From positions 558,001 through 622,000 of the forward strand of contig OY723320.1 of assembly GCA_963210315.1 (NCBI GenBank): DNA of 64,000 nt, read 5' to 3'. Below the pieces are notes generated by a model. The model ran no database searches. It saw only the letters and a program-made list of their open reading frames with translations, and was not told the origin of the DNA. A program made the position numbers and the translations under genes. Shown in pieces: positions 10,459 through 21,177 of this stretch (position 1 is the first letter of the stretch; each line of letters starts with the position of its first letter). Source of the DNA: Rhynchopus euleeides (taxonomy: Eukaryota > Euglenozoa > Diplonemea > Diplonemida > Diplonemidae).

Positions 10459-10937
10459 GGGGGAATCGTCCAAGTACGACAATGTACTGGGGGGAATCGT
10501 CCAAGTACGACAATGTACTGGGGGGAATCGGGGGGAATCGTCCAAGTATGACAATGTACTGGGGGAAATCGGGGGGAATCGTCCAAGTACGACAATGTAC
10601 TGGGGGGAATCGGGGGGAATCGTCCAAGTATGACAATGTACTGGGGGGAATCGGGGGGAATCGTCCAAGTACGACAATGTACTGGGGGGAATCGGGGGGA
10701 ATCGTCCAAGTATGACAATGTACTGGGGGGAATCGGGGGGAATCGTCCAAGTATGACAATGTACTGGGGGAAATCGGGGGGAATCGTCCAAGTACGACAA
10801 TGTACTGGGGGGAATCGGGGGGAATCGTCCAAGTATGACAATGTACTGGGGGGAATCGGGGGGAATCGTCCAAGTACGACAATGTACTGGGGGGAATCGG
10901 GGGGAATCGTCCAAGTATGACAATGTACTGGGGGGAG
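10459..10937 (-). repeat. 41-bp satellite, array A3, inverted (about 12 units)
   Basis: Units run in the opposite direction to A1 and A2 (CAAGTACGACAATGTACTGG...). One unit at the left edge is 31 bp, lacking one 10-bp GATTCCCCCC block. Confidence 0.9.
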
Positions 10938-11700
10938 GGTGTATGATTTTCCGGATTTTCCTGTTTTTTCTTTTTTTTTTTGCATCCGTCAGGTGGACCA
11001 CCGGGTGGGGAGAGATCCGGTGTGAGGCACTTGGGTCCGTCCAGGTGGGCAGGGGGAACCTGGGGGCGGGGGGCCTCAAAACCCGTCTACCAGTGCCGCT
11101 TCTAATCTCGTCGGTCTTGTCCCAACCACCACCAGCCAGCCCAGAACGCCCTGACGCTGCGACCTCGTCGATTTTTCCGTTTCGCCCATCCGCCCAACTC
11201 CGCCAACCCAACCAGCCCTACCCTTTCTCCCAGTCAGGGCGGTACTCACACGAGCGGCAAAGCGCTGGGGGAGGGGGGGGGGGGGGGGACATCAATAGGG
11301 GAGGGGAGGGGAGGGGGGAGGAAGGGAGGGGAGGAAGGGGGGGGGGGGTTATGTTGTTTCTAACCCAGACCTGCTGTGCAGAGCCCGGGGGAGGGGGTGG
11401 CCAGCCCCTGTCTAACCATTCACAACGGCCACCTGCACACATCTATGAAAGGGGGGGGGGGAAGGTCCCGGGGGGGGGGGGGGGGGTGGTGGGGGTGGGG
11501 ACGCTGCTCCGCCTACTCGCCCCGCTCCACCTCCGTCTGCAGCTTGCGCATGTAGACGCGCAGGCTGACCCCCGGCTCCCTCGTCTGGTTCCCGGGCTCG
11601 GCCTGCGCGCCCCCTTGCAGGATGCGCGCCTGCAGCCACTCCGCCGCTACGTCACCTGCCACCCTGGGCGAGAGGGGGCAAAGGCCATAGTATGTACTAG
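10938..11700. other. Poly-G-rich spacer; possible minus-strand terminal exon
   Basis: Contains G runs up to about 17 bases (11,271-11,289; 11,470-11,487). A minus-strand stretch 11,513-11,663 looks like a last exon: an acceptor-like CTCGCCCAG precedes about 50 codons (WLQARILQGG...LRVYMRKLQTEVERGE) ending in TAG. The product is unknown and no other exon was found. The word AGGGTGTATGATTTTCCGG at 10,938 belongs to the 371-bp repeat further right. Confidence 0.35.
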
Positions 11701-12483
11701 AAATTTGCCACTGGTTGACACAAGGGCGAATTTCGAGAAAAATCCGAAAATCAGGAAAAATCAGGTTTTTTTCGGATTTCCGGGATGGTCACCATACACC
11801 CTCCGGAAAAAAATCCGAAATTTTTGGGTCGAAAATTTTTTTTTTCTGACCCGAAAATCTGTGTCTGCGGACTGCCACACTGTGAAAAATCGGAAAATTT
11901 CCGAAAAAAGTCGAAAATTTTGGCCTTTCCTGGCCTATGTGGTCCCAAAGGGCCCGGGTTGCCCGGATTTTCACCCAAAAACACCCCAAAAAATTTTCCG
12001 CCATATCACCCCCCAGACACTAGGAGGGTGTATGATTTTCCGGATTTTCCTGTTTTTTCCCGATTTTCCGAAAAATTTGCCACTGGTTGACACAAGGGCG
12101 AATTTCGAGAAAAATCCGAAAATCAGGAAAAATCAGGTTTTTTTCGGATTTCCGGGATGGTCACCATACACCCTCCGGAAAAAAATCCGAAATTTTTGGG
12201 TCAGAAATTTTTTTTTCTGACCCGAAAATCTGTGTCTGCGGACTGCCACACTGTGAAAAATCGGAAAATTTCCGAAAAAAGTCGAAAATTTTGGCCTTTC
12301 CTGGCCTATGTGGTCCCAAAGGGCCCGGGTTGCCCGGATTTTCACCCAAAAACACCCCAAAAAATTTTCCGCCATATCACCCCCCAGACACTAGGAGGGT
12401 GTATGATTTTCCGGATTTTCCTGTTTTTTCCCGATTTTCCGAAAAATTTGCCACTGGTTGTCACAAGGGCGAATTTCGAGAAG
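11701..12483. repeat. 371/372-bp tandem duplication (about 2.1 units)
   Basis: Starts of units at 11,701, 12,073 and 12,444 share AAATTTGCCACTGGTTG. Within each unit, CCATACACCCTCC and GGAGGGTGTATG are inverted with respect to each other, suggesting a tandemly duplicated hairpin-type element. A recurring 27-residue frame is a by-product. Confidence 0.8.
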
Positions 12484-13552
12484 GACGTCGGTAAAGCCGA
12501 GCCCTTTGTACAACCGTTTCACTTCGACTTCTTTTCGGCTGTCTGTTTGTTTGCGTTTCCAGTCCCGTGCCTGTCTGTCGTCCGGACGCCCTGTTTTTAT
12601 GGTCTTCTCCTGTTGCTCCGTCACGCCGCCTCATGTTCTGGGGTTGCACGTGTTCTTCTCGCTGTTGCGGCGCTGCCTGAAAGAACCCCCGTCCGCCCCT
12701 CTCGGCTCCATCTCCGAGTGCCTACCTCGTTCTGTCCGCTTTCCCTAGGAGGTACAGAGAGACCCCCTCTCCCCGCCGAGCATCTCAGAAGATGCCGTGT
12801 CCCGCATCCAAATGTAGTTGCAGGTGCCCTCGGTTGCGGTGTTGTAGCGCAGTCCGCGCCGGTCGGAGGCCACACGCCACTCTGGAGTGCCTCCCACCGT
12901 CTGAGACCCCGGGCCCCCCATGGGCTGGGGGGGCCTTCCATCGGCATGGCAATGCCTACCAGGTGTCGGACGCGATTCCGACTGTAAAGTGTCACAGTCT
13001 GTGGCTCGTCGATGCCAAGATCCTCGTTACGGTCCGATGAAACTGGGTGTTATTCGGAGCCCTACAACTGCAACACGGGAGGCTTGACAACCGGCTCCTG
13101 ATGCAGGGAACGTATGCTGCAATTTTATCTGCGTTCATGCAGGCGTTGCCCCGCCTGCAAGGTGACCGTCTTTTGCTGTCCTCAGGTGTACCGTACCCTG
13201 AATGGGAACGGGAGAACGTTCCTCTCGGGCATGCTACGTTGTCGAAAACTTTGCGATACACGGCCAGCTTCCTCGTGGCCTCATGTTCTTCTGTCCCTTC
13301 TGTTGTGATGCGTCTCATGGATGTGCCCTGCAGGGCTTCCACACAGTGTCGAGGAGTGATCCTCGCACGGAAAAACAATTGGCTTGGTCTTCCCGCTTTC
13401 GGGCTCCCGTCTCCGAGAGCCCAGCACAGTTTTGAGTCGGACCTGGGATAGCGGTTCGAACGGGAATTTCGGGCCGAACCCTGAAATTCTCCAACACCCC
13501 ATATCGCACCTGAGACGCGGCTTCCTTATCTGAGGGGCCGCGTCCAAATACA
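12484..13552. other. No confident gene; long open frames on both strands
   Basis: A plus-strand frame 13,047-13,451 (134 codons; VPYPEWERENVPLGHATLSK) and a minus-strand frame 12,992-13,378 overlap; neither shows a recognisable domain or splice context. An identical copy lies at 27,527-28,595. The boundary word TTTGCTAAACTGGACCCAAC (13,559) links to the MITE remnant at 982. Confidence 0.35.
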
Positions 13553-13916
13553 CGGACTTTGCTAAACTGGACCCAACTCCCCACACTCTTTTTTTGGCCA
13601 TTTTTCCAAAAAATCCCCCCATTTTTTACAAAATTTTACAGAATTTACAGTTCGTTATACATCCTCCATGGAAAATTCGTGAGGGGGGTCCCGCTGGGTG
13701 GGTGGGTGGCTGGGGTGGGGCGGCGAGCTGCCGCCATCCTATACTGTGCCGCATACTGCACCGCCATCCTATACTGTCCTGCCATCCCTACTGTCCCGCC
13801 AGCCTATGCTGTACCGCCGCATGCCGTAGTACACGGCTCTCTCGCCTCTGCCACATGTGGCCAACAGCACAGTGTGTCGGCTTGCGACCTGCACTACCAC
13901 CTGCACCTGCGACCTG

Positions 13917-14483
13917 ATGGATTCCAGTGCAGTGAAGACGAAGTCCGTGTGTGCAGCCGCCAACTATGCGGCACATGACCCTGCCTTCGCCGCATTCATC
14001 GCGAGAGAATGTCCGCATGTAATCAAGGTGTCTGGGCTACTGTGGCAAAAAGCTTCGAACGGCCGCTTCTGCACCACTGCGGCCGCCTGTTGGTCCCTCT
14101 CGCAGCTCGTTGACGGCGACGATACCGTCCTCGATTTCCTCCTGCGCATCCTTCTTTCGTGAAGTTGCAAATAGGGATACGAAGACGTACGAGGCTGTGA
14201 TGGAGTTGGAGGGGGACCGCGAGACTGTGCGGAGGATGGGAATCTGCTTCGCGCACCTCGTGTACCCCTGCATTCTGTTTGTGTCACGGTTCTCGAAGAG
14301 CGAGGCCCAGGCAAGTGACACTTGCCAGCTCGGGTTCTCCTCGGAGTTGTTCCGCTTCCTCGCCTGGCGCTTGTGGCAAGCGGAGGCGAATGCAGAGGAC
14401 GGGTACCTCCAGAGCTGGAGAGATCACCAGGAAGACTGCTTCGGCCAGTCCCTGTGCCTCTCGTTCGAGTCTGCAACGTGCAC
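13917..14483 (+). CDS. Gene X copy 1, truncated by the assembly gap
   Basis: Same sequence as the first 567 bp of gene X copy 2 (28,960 onward), apparently without differences. It is cut by the N run at 14,484, so the 3' exon is missing. As in copy 2, the frame that begins MDSSAVKTKSVCAAANY stops at about 14,162 and coding character continues in another frame (FREVANRDTKTYEAVMELEG). An unrecognised intron or an old frame break near 14,100-14,160 is therefore likely. Its position in a duplicated block ending at a gap makes a genuine third locus uncertain. Confidence 0.45.
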
Positions 14484-14683
14484 NNNNNNNNNNNNNNNNN
14501 NNNNNNNNNNNNNNNNNNNNNNNNNNNNNNNNNNNNNNNNNNNNNNNNNNNNNNNNNNNNNNNNNNNNNNNNNNNNNNNNNNNNNNNNNNNNNNNNNNNN
14601 NNNNNNNNNNNNNNNNNNNNNNNNNNNNNNNNNNNNNNNNNNNNNNNNNNNNNNNNNNNNNNNNNNNNNNNNNNNNNNNNNNN
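14484..14683. other. Assembly gap (200 N)
   Basis: Exactly 200 N, a common placeholder length. The left flank equals 29,526 and leftward; the right flank (14,684-14,968) repeats at 17,399-17,683 with two differences. Open frames crossing it are artefacts. Confidence 1.
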
Positions 14684-16348
14684 ACCCTGCTGTGCGTTGC
14701 CCTCGCTGTCCTGCACCAGCAGTGTGTACACACAGAAGGACGTGGCATCATCCTCGTTGATGGTGTTGTTGTCGACTTGCACAGCTGTGTGTGCTCCCTC
14801 ACATCCACGTGCATCCTGCTTCACCAGACGCACCTGCCTCGGCACAAGCAGCAGCACGTATTCGTGTTCTGTTTCCTTGTGCAGTGCTGTGTTGCACACC
14901 ACGTCCAGCCCGAAGGCACGCGCAGCACGCTCAAGCCCACACGCCAGGACAGGCAGCACGCCAAGCAGGCTGAACCGCCGCATCTCCGCACATCCCGTGT
15001 CCCCGCACAGGACACGCCCCGACGCCGCCCCGATGTTGACACGCAGATCGTCTGTCCCGCTGTCGTCTGTGGGCAGCTGGGTGTTGCAGCTGCGCACCGC
15101 TTGCACGATCTCCTGTGCTGCACCTGCAGATGCAGTGCCGTGCACGAGGCACGGGCGTGACGTGTTGAAGGAGGCCAGGATGCGGTCCCCGACAAACACG
15201 TCCACCAAACCACGGCGCGACTCCACTGCCGACATCGTCTTGGAAAGCAGCATCTCGAAGAACGACGTAAAGGCGCAGGTGTCCTGCTCCAGACAAGCAA
15301 GCGCGTTGCATGTGTTCACCACAAGCAGTGTCGATCGCATGCTCTTCAAGATACCAAGCACCTTCGTCGCCACAGCACGTCGTCCGTCTGTACATTCGCT
15401 TGCTGATCTGTTGCGTAGGCTTGATGCGAAATCCGAACCCATCGAAGACTCGGTACTCAGGGACTCACAGAGGTTGTCCCCCTCTGCACCGCCGTCATCT
15501 TGCTGTGCAGGGAGACACGACTTCGGGAGGTACGGCCGGTACGCACGCAGGTTCTGCTCCAGCCTGCGAAGTGCCTCGTGCATCGCAGCAGGCAGCCGTC
15601 GCTCCGCCTCCGCCTCCTGCAGCATCTCCGCCACGGTGTCGACGTCGTAGCCCGCCAGAAGCTGTGCAATCGCCTCCACAGTCTCGATGGTACGTCCCAT
15701 CGACGCCTTCTCCTTCTCCGCTGACACTGCGAACCCGCGTGTGGCGGCGAAGTCTATCAGCAGCACGAAAAGCGATATTTTTATCTCGAACACACCCTTT
15801 CCTGCACTGACCGGACACGGTGGGTCTGTGCACTCGAAGACCTCTCGAATGCGTTCCCATCTAAAAGAGTCAGATGCTGAGCCAGGCAGGTCCAACAGTC
15901 CGAAGCGCAGGACGGTCTCCGCCGCACTGATGATGACCCAGAGGGCCGCAACTGCTGTCAGTCCTGTGGCGAAGCGACTGCCGAGACCAACAACCAGCGA
16001 CAAGTCTGTGATGAGCACAAACAGTGGCCAGGCCGGCTGGGTGCCGATACTGCGGTAATTCAGGTCCGCCAAAATGATGACGACAGCAATACCCACGACG
16101 TATGCACGCACGATGTTGTGTGTCAGGTGCACGCCGCACACACACAGGGCAGCCATTCCGAACTGGCACACGAGATGCAAGGTGACGATCCCAATCCTCA
16201 GCGGGCACTGTGGTGGCAGAGATGCTGTTAAAGCCTGTACCAACCCGACCGCACAGCTTATGAGGAATAGCAGGCGCCTGTCGCTGCGTGCCTTGCCCTG
16301 CAGCCTCCCGTCCATCGAGATGACGCGTTCATACCAACCCATCCCCAT
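14684..16348 (-). CDS. Membrane protein with degenerate class III cyclase domain (3' end in gap)
   Basis: Start ATG is at 16,348; 555 codons are readable before the gap. Six hydrophobic segments fall at about residues 26-45, 52-72, 78-95, 104-120, 124-145 and 185-205. They are followed by a helical linker with RAYRPYLPKSCLP, which the intact cyclase at 56,929 shares as RRYRPYIP. A class III nucleotide cyclase homology region follows (VFVGDRILASFN ... LRVNIGAASGRVLCGDTG). The position of the first metal-binding Asp (FTDI in active enzymes) reads VVNT, and the Asn/Arg transition-state pair is replaced (VLACGLERA). A catalytically dead cyclase-like or regulatory protein is therefore inferred. 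The missing C-terminus is probably the sequence seen at 17,201-17,398. The frame is clean, so it may still be expressed. Confidence 0.75.
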
Positions 16349-16640
16349 TGTATGGCAGTGTCACACCTGCTGACATGGCGATGGATGGTTATGACTGGCT
16401 GCATCAGACAAGACTCTACAACATGGCAGGCGGAGCACAGCGTGGTGGGTGAGTCCTGACAGTACTGAATGATACTTCCCTCCTGTACTGAGTGTCTCAG
16501 ATTCCTGCGATTTTCAAGACTCTCGGTGGTGTGAGTAAGGCAAAGTGACAAATGTGAGCCAAAATCGGCGCTGCCGAGTCGGGGATCGCATGATCACGCA
16601 CAAATATACAGATATGATGTACATCATGTAATAGACGGAC
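16349..16640. other. Upstream region of the cyclase-like gene
   Basis: No coding potential recognised. This should contain the promoter of the minus-strand cyclase-like gene, but no clear core-promoter motif was identified. Confidence 0.4.
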
Positions 16641-17008
16641 GGCTTACGGTCTAATAGACAGACACTGCCCGCTTCGGCATATCGCCCCTCTCCCCCGGCT
16701 CGCGCCTGTAACGCGTGGTCTGGGCGCTTTCTCTTGGGTGTAATCTCACCTCGAAATGCTCTCAATAACACCCTAATTAGACTCTAATTAGAGCATAATT
16801 AGAGTATTAGGGGGCCTTCGCTACCAAGTGTGACTGAGTGAGAAAAAGTGAGCCACGGCGCACTTCCCCTCACTGGCTGACGAGCAGTGACGAGTAGTGA
16901 CTGGTAGCGAGGGCCCCCTTAGAGTGTAGTTAGAGTTTCTGAAACTCTAATTATACTCTAATAAATCTTGGGTTAGAGTCTAAGTAGACTCTACGTAGAC
17001 CGTAAGCC
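16641..17008. repeat. Dispersed element E, copy 2 (compact)
   Basis: Ends GGCTTACGGTCTA and TAGACCGTAAGCC (13-bp inverted repeat). It is the reverse complement of copy 1 at 3,300-4,280. It lacks the satellite element and shows its empty target CTACA. A MITE-M copy is inside. Confidence 0.7.
16810..16918. mobile_element. MITE family M (109 bp), TSD TTA
   Basis: GGGGGCCTTCGCTACCA ... TGGTAGCGAGGGCCCCC, flanked by TTA at 16,807-16,809 and 16,919-16,921. It sits at the site homologous to the 4,022 copy, so the insertion probably predates the E duplication. Its interior sequence is nonetheless closer to the 20,756 copy. Confidence 0.85.
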
Positions 17009-17200
17009 ATAATGTAGACATGTATAATCATGCGACCCTCCCCCCCCTACTAAAGAGATGAAGGGGTGTGGCAGTGACAGTCAACGGAAGAAGACGTCAC
17101 CACTAGAGGAACAGCAGGTTGGTGCCTCCGAGGCCCGACACTTGGAAAGGTGGCAGAGCAGAAGCACTGAAGGGTGTAGTGTTCCCGCATGCAGGCGCTG

Positions 17201-17683
17201 CTACACATGCACAGCAAGGGGTGTGCTGTGCCCCAGCAGGCTGATGGTGTCGTGTGCCTGCCTCTCGTGCTCGCCTGCCATCTCATTCGCCTTCTGCGCA
17301 CCACTGCCCGACAGAAACGCACGCATCGCAGCGTTGTAGGGATCCCACTCTGCAGCAGCCTTCCCGATGTGGTACATCCACTCCCCATCCTGATCCCCAC
17401 CCTGCTGTGCGTTGCCCTCGCTGTCCTGCACCAGCAGTGTGTACACACAGAAGGACGTGGCATCATCCTCGTTGATGGTGTTGTTGTCGACTTGCACAGC
17501 TGTGTGTGCTCCCTCACACCCACGTGCATCCTGCTTCACCAGACGCACCTGCCTCGGCACAAGCAGCAGCACGTATTCGTGTTCTGTGTCCTTGTGCAGT
17601 GCTGTGTTGCACACCACGTCCAGCCCGAAGGCACGCGCAGCACGCTCAAGCCCACACGCCAGGACAGGCAGCACGCCAAGCAG
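17201..17683 (-). pseudogene. Duplicated C-terminus of the cyclase-like gene
   Basis: Bases 17,399-17,683 match 14,684-14,968 with only two substitutions (one changes Glu to Asp in HKETEHE). The reading continues for about 65 more codons (GEWMYHIGKAAAEWDPYNAAMRAF in two parts, then HDTISLLGHS) to a TAG at 17,201. It supplies what the gene at 14,684-16,348 lacks. Homology stops abruptly at 17,683/14,968 after CCAAGCAG, so this piece has no start of its own. It is either a tandem partial duplication or the other edge of a misjoined gap. Confidence 0.65.
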
Positions 17684-18279
17684 TTCTACTCAAGGTTTTT
17701 AAGATGTTCACCACAGCGGAGAATGATCCCCTTCTCTGTGGCGATCGAGCCAAGCTGGACGAGGTTCGCCTTCGGGCGAAGGTCATGTGGGCGGACAAAA
17801 GGTGCCTGCTCCTGAGACTCATCAGCAACCTGTTTCTTCCTTCAAGCCCTCAAGACTCTTGGAGCGGCCTGACTATTTAGTGTCTTTGTCGCAGCAAGGG
17901 GGCGATATATACCGCTTTTTTATTGATTTCACGTGTCAGTGTTTGACTTTTTCGCAACTTCATTTCTTCCTTTTCTCCCTCTCCAACCCCACCCGTGACA
18001 CCACCAGGGTTTAGCTAGCCCTGGTCCGATTATCCCCGGTTCTTCGCTGAAGAGACGCGGCCGGGGGGAGGGGTACGAAGAGTACGCGTCGAAACCGGTG
18101 TCACGTCGTGTTGGGGAATCCTTCGGGAGTGCGATACTGAAGGGGAGGTGCTACTGCCCGTGCAGGGCGACACCGCCTTAAAACTTTATAACCACACACA
18201 CACACACACAGTGCCACACACGTGCTTCTTAGAAGCATCAGTGACACCAGGTAGGGACAGGCCAGTAACGGACTCTTCC
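17684..18279. other. No confident gene; short exon-like stretch
   Basis: The plus-strand frame from 17,684 reads KVFKMFTTAENDPLLCGDR and continues about 60 codons to a stop at 17,880. It could be an exon remnant but lacks a start. A (CA)n tract lies at 18,193-18,211. Confidence 0.3.
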
Positions 18280-18369
18280 GGCCCTTCGCTCAGCAGTGCG
18301 TCACCTCCAAAGTGAGTCACCTCACAAGAGGGGGCCAACTGACACAGTTTGACACAGAGCGAAGGCCCC
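18280..18369. mobile_element. Small MITE, GGCCCTTCGCTC / GAGCGAAGGCCCC ends
   Basis: A 90-bp hairpin-type element flanked by TTCC on both sides. Its words (ACTGACACAGTTTGACACAG) recur in the cluster at 41,450-41,760. The ends resemble MITE family M. Confidence 0.6.
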
Positions 18370-18605
18370 TTCCTGGTGGCTCTTCCGGGCTCCAGTGCCC
18401 TCAGCGGTGCTGCTGCTGCTGCTGGGGCAGGATGGGAACCCCGCCACCTCATGCGAGCATGGCAAGGGGCCTTCGCTCTGCGCCACACTGTGCCAAGGTG
18501 AGGCACACAGTCTTGCTGGGGGCAGCTCCACCGTGTACCGCCACCAAAGCTCATCCGCGTACAGAACCTGCAACAGAAGTCAACCTGAATAAATAAAAGG
18601 TCAGA

Positions 18606-18720
18606 GGGGGTCTTCGCTGGTCGTTATGATTCGTTATTCTTCATCTTCGTCAGTTTTCACCTAGTTTCCTTAGGAAATGCACCAAAATGCACTGACGATC
18701 ACCCCGTAGCGAAGACCCCC
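18606..18720. mobile_element. MITE, family M-like (115 bp), TSD AGA
   Basis: GGGGGTCTTCGCT ... AGCGAAGACCCCC with AGA at 18,603-18,605 and 18,721-18,723. The five-G start and 3-bp duplication match family M, but the interior is different. Confidence 0.75.
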
Positions 18721-18949
18721 AGAGTTCCACAAGTGATTGCAAATACGTGAGGGTGGACAGGCACACCATGGACAGATTGAAGCGATCAGGGTTTCCAGAC
18801 AGGTTGAACAATGGCAATCTCGGGAGAGTACTGTCCGAGGGGACGGTTCGCCTGCCTTCCTCCGGCATGCATGACACACACCGGATGGGGAGGCTTTCAG
18901 TGGCGCTTCTTTGTGAGTATGAACCACACATCATCGGTGGAGAAACCAG

Positions 18950-19620
18950 TCAGGAGGGTCAGCGTCGGAGTATGCAACGGTAGGTGTGAGGACTCAGCCA
19001 CCCGACAGGCCATCTTCCAAAAGGGTGTCTTTGACCAAAGGCAAATACCTGACCGTCATGATTCTGTACCACAGATAGACGCTTATTGCTCGTGCGTCTG
19101 TATCCGTATGTGATGACGGGGGATGGAACCTGTCGAGACCTAGCTACTCCAGGAACCTACAGCAACTCGGTGCCATGGTGAAAATCATAGCAACCGTGTT
19201 CCCTTCTTCCTTACATGCCATGATGCGTTGACGCTAACCACCCGCATGTGAACACGGTACCGCTGGGCCCACACGGTCTATCGCGTTACAAGACAGGCAC
19301 ACGGCACAGGGGGGCCGCTGGAGGAAACGTAGTAGCATCTATTCCTTGCAGACTGGATTCCCTCGGGTTCGCGATGCTTCAAGTAGGAAGGCTCCGCTGT
19401 CTCGCAGGAGATCACTGGTCCTTGAGGCTTCACATACCTCTGGCTTGTACAATCGTGGACAGTAGCAGCCACCACAGATCACATAAAGTTCCCACTCAAG
19501 GAAGTCGAGGAGTTCGAGCTGTTGAACTGAACCAGAGGGCGACAAGCAGAGTGAATAACACGATGCAAATCAGTGATCTCTGGTGTACCCCTTCGACCAT
19601 GAAACTCTTCTTCCTACCAC
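18950..19620 (+). mobile_element. Decayed coding element T, copy 1
   Basis: Two stretches (about 19,026-19,157 and 19,488-19,600) are clearly homologous, in opposite orientation, to about 43,350-43,220 and 43,000-42,890. The best conserved peptide is KEVEEFELL / KEVEEFEPL. No copy-wide open frame remains and the transposase family was not identified; no terminal repeats were found for this copy. Confidence 0.5.
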
Positions 19621-20075
19621 GCCTGCTTTGGCGGCTGGGAGGATGAACATGAAGACGACGACGACGACGCCGCCGACTCTTCGATGAAGAGTGGAGGAGG
19701 ACCTCGAGTGCCTTCGTTGTGGCTTTGCTGCGCACGAGAAGGCTGAGTTTTCTCCCTGTCAGGGGATAGTGACCCACTGTATTCTTCGCTCATAACAAGC
19801 AAGCGTTGTTGTCCCAAAAAATGGGTGTTCTGACCACCTGCGGCTGCTCTAGGTGAAGTTCCGCACAGAGAGTACATATTTTCATCGGATTCCAACCGAA
19901 CCTGGGTCGGTTGTGTGGTCTATTTGCCTCAGGATTCGGGTTTTCAGGCCAAATACCCGTCGGATACCGGGAAAATACCAGTGTTTTTGGCCAAAATTCA
20001 AAAAAAATGCCCTGGAGGCGGTCTGACAGCCCATTTTTGCGAGAAACTCGGACAGAATATTTTTTCCAGCACATT

Positions 20076-20882
20076 CCAGGCTGTATCCTGACACCAAAAT
20101 CTGGTTTTTCCGGTGGCGAAAAATTTTTCTCGACCCTCGATTTTGCCAGATTTTTTTTACCCCTCAATTTTTTTCGGCGCCCTTCGGGCGCCGAAACCTC
20201 AACCCGCTCGGTCAGTCATGACCGCCCTTCTGGAACCTCCACCCCAACACGCGTACTTGCCGTTGCCAAATAGCCCGACGACGAGGTCTTCCTCTGCATT
20301 ATTTTGTCCGTCTGGATGACCTGAATGAAATCATCAGATGAGACTCGCAGAGCGGAAACTGGGAGGCCGGACTCCAAATAACCTCACATACTTGAGGACA
20401 TCACCGAGCAAGTCTTGCAGGGAAGTGTAAACCATAAACAACCAAAGTGTACGTGACTGTTGGCAACTTCTCGACGGAACTGGCAAAGCATAGTCTTCAC
20501 CGTTGTCCACTGCACAACCAGAGCGTCCTCCTGTGCCCCCTCCAGGAGGCCTGTGCCTGCCTTTGACACAGTCGTGAACTCCGAAAGAGGACACAAAGTT
20601 CGCTGTCGATGTATCGACCAGCTTGGCCTGCTGTGCGTTCAGGGCTTTGAGAAATAGTTGAAAAGAAATATGACCTCCAGGGAAACTCGGACTTTTTTTT
20701 CCCTCCAGCCAAAAATCCCGTGGCGAAATTTTTTTTTTCGCCAAGCTGGTTTCCAGGGGGCCTTCGCTACCAAGTGTGACTGAGTGAGAAAAAGTGAGCC
20801 ACGGCCCACTTCCCCTCACTGGCTGACGAGCTGTGACGAGCCGTGACTGGTAGCGAGGGCCCCCCCAGAAATATTTTTTTTT
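20076..20882. repeat. Dispersed repeat R1, copy 2 (contains a MITE)
   Basis: Matches 2,248-3,120. The MITE at 20,756-20,864 interrupts it at a site that is uninterrupted in copy 1 (GGTTTCCAGAAATATT at about 3,101-3,116). Confidence 0.75.
20756..20864. mobile_element. MITE family M (109 bp), TSD CCA
   Basis: Flanked by CCA at 20,753-20,755 and 20,865-20,867. The empty site in R1 copy 1 has a single CCA. This is direct proof of a 3-bp target duplication. Confidence 0.9.
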
Positions 20883-21177
20883 GGGGGCCCTCGCTACCAG
20901 TCACGGGTCGTCACGGCTCGTCAGTGAGTCAGGGGGCTTTTTTGGCTGGCCTGGGGAGAAGGGTAAATTTTCAGGTTTTTGGCTGACTACGAGTCACTAC
21001 GAGTCACTTGACTGGTAGCGAGGCCGGTCTGGAACTCCGGGTGGGGACTTGGCACAATATGAGAAAATTCCACCCAGAGGTCCAGACCGGCCTCGCTACC
21101 AGTCACGTGACTCGTAGTGACTCGTAGTGACTCACAGTGGTCCCCACCTCCTGTAGGGGCACTCCCCGATTCCCCCC
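20883..21177. repeat. Long hairpin repeat with MITE-M left end, copy 2
   Basis: Copy of 5,451-5,745 with a few substitutions. It marks the left edge of the second ~9 kb block. Confidence 0.65.

Noticed and set aside
13964-16348. A 794-codon minus-strand frame crossing the N run
   Set aside because: The 200 N are a placeholder; the part left of the gap is antisense to gene X. Only 14,684-16,348 is kept.
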